Origin: Thalassospira sp. | GTDB lineage: Bacteria; Pseudomonadota; Alphaproteobacteria; Rhodospirillales; Thalassospiraceae | Direction: 5' to 3' | Length of the DNA: 64,000 bases | Assembly (NCBI RefSeq): GCF_030690045.1 | Contig: NZ_JAUYHK010000021.1 | Location: 62,001-126,000 of the forward strand | Shown: piece after piece, positions 1 through 7,227 of the stretch | How positions within the stretch are numbered: position 1 is the first letter of the stretch | How the letters are laid out: the number at the start of each line of letters is the position of its first letter | Program-made: the position numbers and the translations under genes | Notes under the pieces: model-generated | The model's input: only the letters and a program-made list of their open reading frames with translations | Database searches by the model: none | What the model was told of the DNA's origin: nothing

Positions 1-496
1 GTTCTTCCTGTGCGGCGGCCAGCCGTTCGAGGGCGGCCACAAGTTCCGGCTGATCGCCTTCAATCGTGATCGGGGACGATGGATCAAGCGAGGTTTGATC
101 CAGATTGAACTGCGCTGCAAAATTGTCCGAATTGAGCGGTTCAGTACTGTTTCCTTTGCCGACACTCGACAGCACAAGCTGGCCGATCAGCATGTCATCG
201 ACCGACACATAGCGGGCGTAGGCTTTCGCCGTCACACCCTCGGTCAGAGACTTTGAAACGCCCGGCACATCGACAAGCCCGAGATCCAGTGCAATCGGAT
301 CATTCTCGGGCAGTTCGGTCAGGGTTTTGGTGCGGGTCAGGATATTGACCTTTGCGACCATCGCATCGATCCCGGCAGCGGACGGATCGGCGACCGGGGC
401 CGGGGGGTGTGTTCCGGTGTCCTCTGTCATCTGCGCGGATACCGGCAGGGCAAGACATGACGACACCAGAAGCAATGCAAGCCATTTGCTTTTCAT
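1..496 (-). CDS. Putative exported conjugal transfer protein, partial (C-terminus beyond left edge)
   Basis: The frame runs off the left edge, leaving the first 165 residues. It opens with a clear signal peptide: a Met-Lys-Ser-Lys start, a leucine/valine-rich core and a likely cut after Val-Ser-Ala near residue 21. The mature part is rich in Asp, Ser and Leu and has no motif I can name. The start lies 5 bases after the virB10 stop, so it is probably the next gene of the same operon. VirB11 often follows VirB10, but this is an exported protein and not an ATPase. Function unknown; a periplasmic transfer-channel or entry-exclusion role is only a guess from position. Confidence 0.7.
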   Translation of the reverse strand, partial: MKSKWLALLLVSSCLALPVSAQMTEDTGTHPPAPVADPSAAGIDAMVAKVNILTRTKTLTELPENDPIALDLGLVDVPGVSKSLTEGVTAKAYARYVSVDDMLIGQLVLSSVGKGNSTEPLNSDNFAAQFNLDQTSLDPSSPITIEGDQPELVAALERLAAAQEE

Positions 497-501
497 GATT
501 G

Positions 502-1623
502 TTACTCCACTTCCTTGATATACCAGTCCGTTGCCGGACGGATTTGCAGGCGGGTGCCTTGCGGGATCGTGATGATCGGTTTGAGATCAATCGTTCGCTC
601 CAGCATGTCGGCGGTGATTTCCCCGAATTTGGTTGAGAGTTCTTCAGACGCCTTTTCGGCAGCGGCGGTTGCCACTTGCCCGTCGGCATCTTCTGTTTTC
701 GTGCTGGCGGCGGCATAGCGCACCGCAGTTGAAATCCCGGTCAGCAGGAAGGCATTGCCGTAGCGTTGCCAAAACCGGTTATCGACTTCCCCGGCGACCC
801 CCAACCAGCCTTGCTGATTGGTGACGTTGGATGCGACCTGGATGATTTCGGCGCGATGGCCCGCAATCAGAACGCGGTCGCACTGGATCGAAAGCTGTGA
901 ACTGCCCATATCTTCGGGCGGCTGATAGCTGCAAATCATCCTTGAGCCTTTCGGCAGCAGGACCATGCGCCCGTGATAGCCAAACACATCACGGGTTGTT
1001 TGCAGAATCACCGAACCGGGTTGATCCCCCCCGACCTGACTGTTGATCCCGGTTTCCAGTTGGACAGAGATGTAGCGGTCCTGGGCGATCTTCCTTGTGT
1101 TATCGACCGGCAGGGTCGAGTACCGGCGCGGCCCCTGATAATCTTCCGGTTCCTTCCCCACATCCTTCAGATCAAGCGGATCGGGTGCAATGCGGCGATC
1201 CATTTTCGGGATTGGCGCGATATTGGCTCCGCTATCCCCGCTATCCATTGAAACCGCAGGATCGTGATAGGCGGCAAGGGTCAGGCTTTGACTCTGTACC
1301 GCCCGCGACATGGCCGCCTGCAAGGCCAGCCGGTAAGGGTCTGGTGCAGGCATCGGGGCGGGTTCCGGTTCCTTCACAGGTTCCGGTTCCGGAGCCGGTG
1401 GTGGTGGGGGTGCCGGTGGTGCGGCCTGTTTGATGATCACGGGCGGAAAACGCGGCGGCGCTGGTTCCGGTGCCGGAGGTTCGGGCGGCGGCGGAGCCGG
1501 TAAAGCCCAAGCCGTTTCATCGTCAGCCGGTAGCGTCGGCGGGGCCTTGGCCTGTTCCGGATCGACACACAGACCATTGAAGGTCAGGCCGATCACCAGC
1601 GCGATGTCACAGAGCGCACTCAT
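502..1623 (-). CDS. virB10: VirB10/TrbI-family type IV secretion protein
   Basis: Predicted outer-to-inner membrane scaffold of a conjugative type IV secretion channel. The 373-residue protein has a hydrophobic N-terminal anchor, then a long Pro/Glu/Ala-rich periplasmic linker (roughly residues 25-95). The conserved C-terminal beta-barrel domain follows, with the typical LPKGSRM stretch, the antenna-like region near GNAFLLTGIS and the closing PQGTRLQIRP. The start overlaps the virB9 stop by four bases (ATGA), suggesting coupled translation. The cytoplasmic N-terminus is very short, only a few residues before the hydrophobic segment, compared with classic VirB10. Confidence 0.93.
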   Translation of the reverse strand: MSALCDIALVIGLTFNGLCVDPEQAKAPPTLPADDETAWALPAPPPPEPPAPEPAPPRFPPVIIKQAAPPAPPPPPAPEPEPVKEPEPAPMPAPDPYRLALQAAMSRAVQSQSLTLAAYHDPAVSMDSGDSGANIAPIPKMDRRIAPDPLDLKDVGKEPEDYQGPRRYSTLPVDNTRKIAQDRYISVQLETGINSQVGGDQPGSVILQTTRDVFGYHGRMVLLPKGSRMICSYQPPEDMGSSQLSIQCDRVLIAGHRAEIIQVASNVTNQQGWLGVAGEVDNRFWQRYGNAFLLTGISTAVRYAAASTKTEDADGQVATAAAEKASEELSTKFGEITADMLERTIDLKPIITIPQGTRLQIRPATDWYIKEVE

Positions 1624-2711
1624 GCGCCACCTGTGTATTCAATGCACATATATTTGAAGCCGCTTTTCAGGGTAATCAGCTTCTGTGTGCTTTCAACGAT
1701 AAAGGTTTGACCCTGTACGCGGGTATTGACCAGTTCGTCAAATTCATCAACGACCACATAGGCGGTTGGCAGTTCAAGGTCCTTCCATTTGTCGCCAAAC
1801 CGGATATAGGTGAAATGGTCATCGCGAAAGACCGTGACCGGCTCAAGATCGTCATCCCCCCAGAGCTTGTATTGTCCCCAACCGCGCAGCGCGTTGGGAT
1901 CAAACTTCGCTTCGGCGACAAAATCGCCCTCGGGCGTGCCGGGATTGGTGTTGGTCAAACCATTGACCGCATCCGCAACCTGGTCTTCTCCGTCGATCTT
2001 CATCTTTGGAACGGTCGCGGTCGCGGTCACGGCATCGGAGACATTTGTGCCGGCTGCGGTCGCGTCACTGACCGGCACCGACAGCGACTTGTCGATCTGG
2101 ACAACCCCGGCAATGCGAACGACCAGATCGGGCAGATTGGTCGAGTTCACGCCTTCGGCCCGCAGATAGATCGGATAGACCGCCCCCGATGCCCCATAAA
2201 CCGCCATTGATGTGTCGTATCCATAGCCATGCGGGCGCACGGCAATGCGGCGCTGACCGCGTTCGGCAATCGTCCAGTTGGATTTATCGCCGATATCAAT
2301 GGCGCTGATCACTTCGCCGCGCGGCAGTTCAATCACCGTCACCAGATATTCGCGAGTGCGGACCCGATAGGTGCAGTCCGCGCACATATCGGTGGTGTAA
2401 ACGCCATCTTCCTTGCTGGCGTAGTCCCAGACTTCCTGCACCTGACCCGAGGTGCGCGGGCGCACCAGCGTTCCGTATTCACCTTCAGCTTGCAGTTTCG
2501 CCTGATCGACAATGCTGTCAGGCACCGGCATTTGTGCCGAGGCGGTCGGGGGTTGAACGGATTGACCACCGGCAAACGGTGCTTCCTGCCCGGGCATGGC
2601 CGGGCGGGGTGTTTGCGCCATTGCATCAAGTGCGGCCATCCCCAAAAAGATCAGCAGGCACAGGAAGAGAATGACGTGAATGGCAATCCGGAGGGGTGTG
2701 GGTATTTTCAT
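1620..2711 (-). CDS. virB9: VirB9/TrbG-family type IV secretion protein
   Basis: Predicted periplasmic/outer-membrane core subunit that assembles with VirB7 and VirB10. The 363-residue protein starts with a hydrophobic segment (about residues 10-32) and an Ala-Gln signal cleavage site, then a Pro/Gln-rich linker. The N-terminal VirB9 domain carries the TREYLVTVIELPRGEVIS and GDKSNW stretches, and the C-terminal beta domain carries YIRFGDKW near residue 300. A linker rich in Thr/Val/Ala (about residues 205-250) separates the two domains. It overlaps virB8 upstream and virB10 downstream by four bases each, so all three are probably translated in a coupled way. Confidence 0.9.
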   Translation of the reverse strand: MKIPTPLRIAIHVILFLCLLIFLGMAALDAMAQTPRPAMPGQEAPFAGGQSVQPPTASAQMPVPDSIVDQAKLQAEGEYGTLVRPRTSGQVQEVWDYASKEDGVYTTDMCADCTYRVRTREYLVTVIELPRGEVISAIDIGDKSNWTIAERGQRRIAVRPHGYGYDTSMAVYGASGAVYPIYLRAEGVNSTNLPDLVVRIAGVVQIDKSLSVPVSDATAAGTNVSDAVTATATVPKMKIDGEDQVADAVNGLTNTNPGTPEGDFVAEAKFDPNALRGWGQYKLWGDDDLEPVTVFRDDHFTYIRFGDKWKDLELPTAYVVVDEFDELVNTRVQGQTFIVESTQKLITLKSGFKYMCIEYTGGA

Positions 2712-3481
2712 GATGCACCTCGTGAACGTAAAATCATGTCCGTCACGGTGATGCCGAACGGATTGATGTATTTCTCTTCAAGTGAAACGCTTTGTTCGCT
2801 TGTCACCATCGATACATAGGCCCGGAGCTTTGTCGGCTCTCCGACAGGCTTGCCGTTGCGGGTGTCGATCCGGGTAAAGTCGATGGCGAATTTGTAATCG
2901 CCCGTCAGGCTGGCAATTTGACTGGCACTTTCGATTATGATTTCCCGGCTCAAACCATCCCTGATCGCCTCGGTGATCTTTCCGCTGTCGATCCATTCCT
3001 TCTTGAAATCGGACCATTCCTTTTTTTCGGTCATCCGGGACACTTCGCGCTGGCGCTCTTCCTGCGTCACCCCGTCAATCTCAAGGCGGGCCTTGACATA
3101 GCGCCGCGCCTTGCCTTCCAGTTCGACATCAAAGGCTTTGACGTTTGGCACGACGGGTTTGATCTGGAAACGAACCTCGTCTTCCGTGGCCGGGATGATA
3201 AAGAACGGCACTTTTTCTTTCAGAGGCACCATTCCGGCGATCACATTGAAGGCGACGACAAGGCAGGCGATAAGAGCGATATTCATGCCTGCCGACATTC
3301 TCAGCATCCATGCGGTTCGCCGGTGGGAAGCTTCAAAAGCAAACGGGTCCGAAGCCGCCACAGAAGCATGGCGCCCGGGCTTGGGCTGATCGAATTGCGG
3401 TTCTGTGCCTGTGGCGTTCCTGTCAAGAAAGGCGGCTCTGCGGGCCTTTACACCTTGGAGGAAACCGTTTAGCCGACCCAT
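2708..3481 (-). CDS. virB8: VirB8-family type IV secretion protein
   Basis: Predicted bitopic inner-membrane assembly factor of the secretion channel. The 257-residue protein has a cytoplasmic N-terminus of about 60 residues, one membrane segment (about residues 63-85, IALIACLVVAFNVIAG region) and a periplasmic domain ending in the VirB8-like segment EKYINPFGITVTDMILR. That ending, and the position between a lipoprotein and virB9, support the call. Its start overlaps the lipoprotein gene by 13 bases and its stop overlaps virB9 by four. TrbF of IncP plasmids belongs to the same fold; VirB8 is preferred because of the gene order. Confidence 0.88.
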   Translation of the reverse strand: MGRLNGFLQGVKARRAAFLDRNATGTEPQFDQPKPGRHASVAASDPFAFEASHRRTAWMLRMSAGMNIALIACLVVAFNVIAGMVPLKEKVPFFIIPATEDEVRFQIKPVVPNVKAFDVELEGKARRYVKARLEIDGVTQEERQREVSRMTEKKEWSDFKKEWIDSGKITEAIRDGLSREIIIESASQIASLTGDYKFAIDFTRIDTRNGKPVGEPTKLRAYVSMVTSEQSVSLEEKYINPFGITVTDMILRSRGAS

Positions 3482-3639
3482 TCAAAACCTCCACTGTTGA
3501 ATTGGATCGGATCGCAAACGCACGGGCTTTTCTTCATTTCATCGGTGCCGGTACCTTCCTTTGGCAGTTCGACATCCTTGCCGGTCACGCAGCCCGACAG
3601 CAGAACGACAGCGGTAAAGGCGATGATCAGTTTTTTCAT
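3469..3639 (-). CDS. virB7: Small VirB7-like lipoprotein
   Basis: A 56-residue reading frame: Met-Lys-Lys, a hydrophobic stretch, then the lipobox Leu-Ser-Gly-Cys at residues 14-17, so it should be lipidated at Cys17. The mature peptide is about 40 residues, with two further cysteines near residue 40 that could crosslink to VirB9, as VirB7 does in Agrobacterium. It starts on an ATGA overlap with the upstream membrane gene and overlaps the virB8 start by 13 bases. Size, lipobox and place just before virB8 make VirB7 the likely role. Sequence alone cannot exclude an entry-exclusion lipoprotein. Confidence 0.8.
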   Translation of the reverse strand: MKKLIIAFTAVVLLSGCVTGKDVELPKEGTGTDEMKKSPCVCDPIQFNSGGFEWVG

Positions 3640-4091
3640 TTCTCAGGTCCTTTTTGAACTGTTGGAGCCGCCCCGGCGACCATCAAAGGCAGGGATTTTT
3701 CAGGCTTGGAAATCCCGCCAAAGATGAACAGACGGGTGCCGATATAGATGAAGAAAAAGCTGGTGTAGATTGTCAGAACCTTGATCAACCGGGCCTGTAT
3801 GTCGGTCGGGGACGCCGCTGATAGCTGGTTCAATATCCGGAAGGTTTGATCCGGATCGATGAGCAGGCCGAGAAACGGCACCATCACGATCAGCAGGACC
3901 AGCCCCTGAACAAACGAACTGCAAATCCAGATCACGAAATCGATCAGGTCGATCACGGCCATGCCAAAATTTCTGGCGAAGATCAAAACGCTCTTTCTGG
4001 TCAGGAGAAAGGGCGACAGGCCCGCCCACACGGCAATACGGAACAGCGTTGCCATCATTTGTGAGAAATAGCCGCGGATCAGATTTTTCAT
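3636..4091 (-). CDS. VirB6-related small membrane protein
   Basis: A 151-residue multi-spanning membrane protein of unknown role. Its N-terminus (YFSQMMATLFRIAVWAGLSPF) closely matches an internal segment of the virB6 product upstream (YFSQVMVTLFRVAVIAGLAPF). This suggests it arose from a partial virB6 duplication. Two or three further hydrophobic stretches follow, ending in a segment like LFIFGGISKPE that resembles the end of the neighbouring 114-residue protein. It begins on an ATGA overlap with that gene and ends on an ATGA overlap with the virB7-like lipoprotein, so it is an integral part of the secretion operon. Confidence 0.8.
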   Translation of the reverse strand: MKNLIRGYFSQMMATLFRIAVWAGLSPFLLTRKSVLIFARNFGMAVIDLIDFVIWICSSFVQGLVLLIVMVPFLGLLIDPDQTFRILNQLSAASPTDIQARLIKVLTIYTSFFFIYIGTRLFIFGGISKPEKSLPLMVAGAAPTVQKGPEK

Positions 4092-4432
4092 TTGGCACCT
4101 GTGTCGTTGGATTGATTTTCGGAAGAACCTTTCGCCCGGGCGAAAGCCGTGATCCGGCCAAAAATCAGAAGTTGAACGCCTGCCAGCACGAAGGCATAAA
4201 GCAGGGTCAAAAGGGCGGCCTTGTTGAGAAGGTCTGCCATGTCGAGGACTTCAAGGCTGGCGAAAGCCGTGACAACCAGAACGACGAATTCCGGATCGAA
4301 CAGCAGCGCCAGCCAGCCCACCAGAAGGCAGGCCAGCACGATCCCCCGAAGGGAGCGGACGGCATGGCGGACAACGCCGCCATAAACCGTCAAGAATGTC
4401 TTGAGAGACTTGTTCATCTCGAAATCTTTCAT
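4088..4432 (-). CDS. Small membrane protein of the type IV secretion operon
   Basis: A 114-residue protein with two or three membrane segments, around residues 25-45, 48-60 and 75-95. It has no family I recognise. The C-terminal stretch QLLIFGRITAFAR resembles the end of the next protein (RLFIFGGISKPE), so the two are probably related to each other. The first start overlaps the virB6 stop as ATGA and is preferred; a second Met lies five codons further in. Encoded between virB6 and the virB7-like gene, it is likely an accessory inner-membrane piece of the channel. Confidence 0.75.
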   Translation of the reverse strand: MKDFEMNKSLKTFLTVYGGVVRHAVRSLRGIVLACLLVGWLALLFDPEFVVLVVTAFASLEVLDMADLLNKAALLTLLYAFVLAGVQLLIFGRITAFARAKGSSENQSNDTGAK

Positions 4433-5607
4433 CCGTTTTTGGAAACGCCGCCGCGCCGCAACGTGTTCAGGTAATCGTCGAAACTTCCCGAAGAGGATCC
4501 GCGACCGAATTTGCCCAGATCGTTGACTGCGCTATCGTTGAACAGCACCTGCCGGGTTGCATCCAATCCTGATTGTGCGGCACCGGTTGCCTTGTCTGCG
4601 AAATTGAGGGCTTGTCTGAGACCCGGGGGGCCAATCTTTTTCGCCATATACAGGCCAGCCCCCATAGCCGCCCCCGCCATCGATGCGGCAGCAGTATTGG
4701 TGAACTGTGATTCAGCGATGGAATTGGCGACGGCTGTGGCTTCGGTTACGAAAACCGTCCCCATCACGCCCAGAATGACCGCCAGAAAACCGTTGCTCGT
4801 AAAGAACGATCCGGGATTAATGCCAGTGTGAATTTCAAGACTTGAAACGGCATAAAGGCAGATGCCGATTGCAAGCGTTGACCCGTAAAGAACCATTCCC
4901 GCCGCCATAAGGGATTTAAGCCCTTTCCAGACCATCCCCTGACTCCACTGGAACCCGACACCAAGCATGACGAAAGGAGCCAGTCCGGCGATAACGGCAA
5001 CCCGGAACAGCGTCACCATAACCTGACTGAAATAGACGACGATCAGCAGGAACCACGGAATGATGATCAAAACACCGGTCAATGGCCCCGTCAGGTTGCC
5101 AACCGATAAGGATTTCCAAAGCTCGAAACCGACATCAAGGACCTTCATGAATCCGCGTTCGGAGGCAAAAACAAGAAGCGTCACGCCGCTATAATGATCT
5201 GTGCCGCCTGCCGTCCAGTCGGTGCCGGAAACATTGCCAGCGGCGATCAGCACGGTACTGGCCGCCGCCGTCATCGATCCGATAGCCATGTCATAAATGG
5301 TTATGACCAGACCGGAACCCTCACCGGCGAGATCTACACGCTGGCCTGCGAGCAATCCTCCTGCTAGAATCACGAAGAATATTTCTCTACACAGACTTGC
5401 AAGATCAGCCCGGCCAAGTATCATCTTGATACCCTGCACCATCAACCAGACAGCGACGACGGCGATGAAAACCTTGATCATTCCATCCGACAGAACATCG
5501 GACAGCGAAACCACGAAATCCTTCGCTTTTTCCACATATTTCTGCGCGACATCACAGGTTGCGCAGAAGGGGGCGGTTATGATTGTTTGTTCAGGGTTTC
5601 TGGCCAT
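4429..5607 (-). CDS. virB6: VirB6/TrbL-family channel protein
   Basis: Predicted polytopic inner-membrane channel subunit of the type IV secretion system, 392 residues. It has several hydrophobic segments between about residues 45 and 320. A soluble Ser/Gly-rich tail follows a segment rich in small residues (Ala-Ala-Ala-Ser-Met-Ala-Gly-Ala). I chose the Met-Ala-Arg-Asn start because an AAGGA Shine-Dalgarno lies just before it; an upstream in-frame extension has no such site. Two cysteines near the N-terminus (Cys-Ala-Thr-Cys) are notable. The first 29 bases overlap, in antiparallel fashion, the start of the plus-strand secreted-protein gene. Confidence 0.88.
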   Translation of the reverse strand: MARNPEQTIITAPFCATCDVAQKYVEKAKDFVVSLSDVLSDGMIKVFIAVVAVWLMVQGIKMILGRADLASLCREIFFVILAGGLLAGQRVDLAGEGSGLVITIYDMAIGSMTAAASTVLIAAGNVSGTDWTAGGTDHYSGVTLLVFASERGFMKVLDVGFELWKSLSVGNLTGPLTGVLIIIPWFLLIVVYFSQVMVTLFRVAVIAGLAPFVMLGVGFQWSQGMVWKGLKSLMAAGMVLYGSTLAIGICLYAVSSLEIHTGINPGSFFTSNGFLAVILGVMGTVFVTEATAVANSIAESQFTNTAAASMAGAAMGAGLYMAKKIGPPGLRQALNFADKATGAAQSGLDATRQVLFNDSAVNDLGKFGRGSSSGSFDDYLNTLRRGGVSKNG

Positions 5608-6271
5608 TATGTTTTCCTTCTTGCAAATCGAAACAGCACAAGCGCGGTTCATGAGCGGAACACCGCAACACAACGATTTTTTCGATTTTGACCGGGCTGT
5701 GTCGTTCTGGAATAATTTGAAAACAGGCGAGCAGTACGACGCTGAATATGCGAAATGCAGTGAAAATGAAGATTACAACCGCTGGGATTCTCAATGGCTT
5801 TCGCGTAGCGCCACCACTATTGAAGACCTCACCCTTGAAGGTGAGGATGACCGCGAACTCATGGAATACTGCCACGACCTGAGCCGCACATATGACTTGT
5901 GGGCCAGCATCTACAAGAACATCATTGGCCTGATGCAAGATAGCTGGACGGGCCATCGCCCGGTGGCTGATGCCTGGAACGAGTGGTCTGCAAAAGCCTG
6001 TGAAACACGGATTTATGTCCATCCGTGGGGAGCGGAACATGGATATTACAATGCAAATATCTTCACCGGCGAATGCAACGATCTGCCCGACTGGCGTTTG
6101 CCAGATCAGGTGAAGGAATACGACACGATCCTTGCCAACAGTGTTATTCGCAGTGGCAAGAAGAACGAACAAAGTCGCGCTGTCGTCTCGAACTATCTTG
6201 CCAAGCATGGCGATACGCTCAGTCAGGCCGACCGCGACGCACTTGAAACGATCATCAAGGACCTTCAGTGA
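5579..6271 (+). CDS. Predicted secreted protein of unknown function, antisense within the T4SS operon
   Basis: A 230-residue frame on the strand opposite all its neighbours, in the gap between virB5 and virB6. Codon choice and the acidic, Trp/Tyr-rich product look like real coding sequence; the reverse frame reads like a shadow. From the ATG at 5579 the first 22 residues form a signal peptide ending Ala-Gln-Ala, preceded by an AGAAGGGGG Shine-Dalgarno. Later starts at 5609 and 5651 would lose part or all of it. The mature part has four cysteines (about residues 60, 98, 142 and 165), suggesting disulphides. In IncN/IncW-like plasmids this slot holds an entry-exclusion gene on the same strand, so exclusion is one guess. 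No family recognised. Confidence 0.75.
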   Translation: MIVCSGFLAIMFSFLQIETAQARFMSGTPQHNDFFDFDRAVSFWNNLKTGEQYDAEYAKCSENEDYNRWDSQWLSRSATTIEDLTLEGEDDRELMEYCHDLSRTYDLWASIYKNIIGLMQDSWTGHRPVADAWNEWSAKACETRIYVHPWGAEHGYYNANIFTGECNDLPDWRLPDQVKEYDTILANSVIRSGKKNEQSRAVVSNYLAKHGDTLSQADRDALETIIKDLQ

Positions 6272-6294
6272 AGTGCCGTAAACGCAAAGAGGGA

Positions 6295-7227
6295 TCATTC
6301 ACCACCTCCTGCGCTATTGCTGCCACCGGGAGCGTCAATTTTGCCTAATGCTTCATCAAGCGTTGCCTCGGGCGGCATCAGCTTCATCAAGGTTGCCGCC
6401 TGAATGCGAATGAGTTGGGCGCGTTGCTGTTGGGCCTGCACTTGCTGGCGGTTCTGATGCAGCAAAATCTTGTTCTGGACGGCGAGAAGTTCTTTCACAT
6501 CCTCCGACGCATCGGCCTCAGCTTCCAGTTCCTGGACAGTCTGTTCGTTGACCTCAACCTGATCAATAATCTGATCGGACTGTGAAAGGCCGGTATTGAT
6601 GGCGTCTTTGACGATCACATTCTGGCGATGCAGAACCTGTTCGCGGGCGCGATCCCGGGCAATTTTGTAAGCGATTTCTGCTTCTGGCGAGGCATCCGGG
6701 TTTTTCCAGTCTCCGGCATTGATATTCGCGCCCCAGTTTCCGCCTTCAGGAAAGGACCAGTCTTCAGGAGCGGAGCCATCATCGAATTTCCAACTGTCAG
6801 GATCATTCGGATCGAACCACAGCATTTCCTGATAGAAGCTGCGGCGGGCGCAAATGCTTTCCCAATCAAGTTCGTCAAGATTGATCCCCGGCATCAGGCC
6901 CGAGAGATCGGGCAGCAGGCAGCGGGCATCTTTTGAAACGGCCATCCCCAATTTGGCGAGATTGACAATTGGCATGGTGATGTTGCCAAGCTTGCCGATT
7001 GAATCGATCTGGTCCTGGGCAAGCTTGCTCATTTTGCCAAGGATTTCAGTTTGCTTCATCATCTGATCAAGCTGTTTTTGCAGGCTGTTGAACTGCTCCG
7101 TCAGCTTGACAAATGATGTGGCATCAAAAACCGGATAGGTGGCAAAGGCCGCGACCGGGGACAAAATCAATGCCCCGGCCAGCAGAAGGGTTTTCAGACC
7201 GCGCCTTTTCAGATGTGGTTTGTCCAT
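6295..7227 (-). CDS. virB5: VirB5/TrbJ-like type IV secretion protein
   Basis: Predicted periplasmic minor pilus component, 310 residues. It has an N-terminal signal sequence (Lys-Arg-Arg, hydrophobic core, Ala-Phe-Ala cut near residue 30), followed by a long helical region rich in Gln/Lys/Met (about residues 35-70). A second helical region rich in Glu/Gln lies near residues 190-270, typical of the VirB5/TrbJ helical-bundle proteins. The Met-Asp-Lys-Pro start is preferred; a GTG four codons upstream is possible. The start lies inside the end of virB4. The C-terminus ends in a Gly/Ser-rich tail. Confidence 0.82.
   Translation of the reverse strand: MDKPHLKRRGLKTLLLAGALILSPVAAFATYPVFDATSFVKLTEQFNSLQKQLDQMMKQTEILGKMSKLAQDQIDSIGKLGNITMPIVNLAKLGMAVSKDARCLLPDLSGLMPGINLDELDWESICARRSFYQEMLWFDPNDPDSWKFDDGSAPEDWSFPEGGNWGANINAGDWKNPDASPEAEIAYKIARDRAREQVLHRQNVIVKDAINTGLSQSDQIIDQVEVNEQTVQELEAEADASEDVKELLAVQNKILLHQNRQQVQAQQQRAQLIRIQAATLMKLMPPEATLDEALGKIDAPGGSNSAGGGE

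Noticed and set aside
5591-6298. 235-residue minus-strand frame as an entry-exclusion protein between virB5 and virB6
   Set aside because: Its composition looks like the reverse of a coding gene, and the plus-strand frame has better codon use, a signal peptide and a Shine-Dalgarno.
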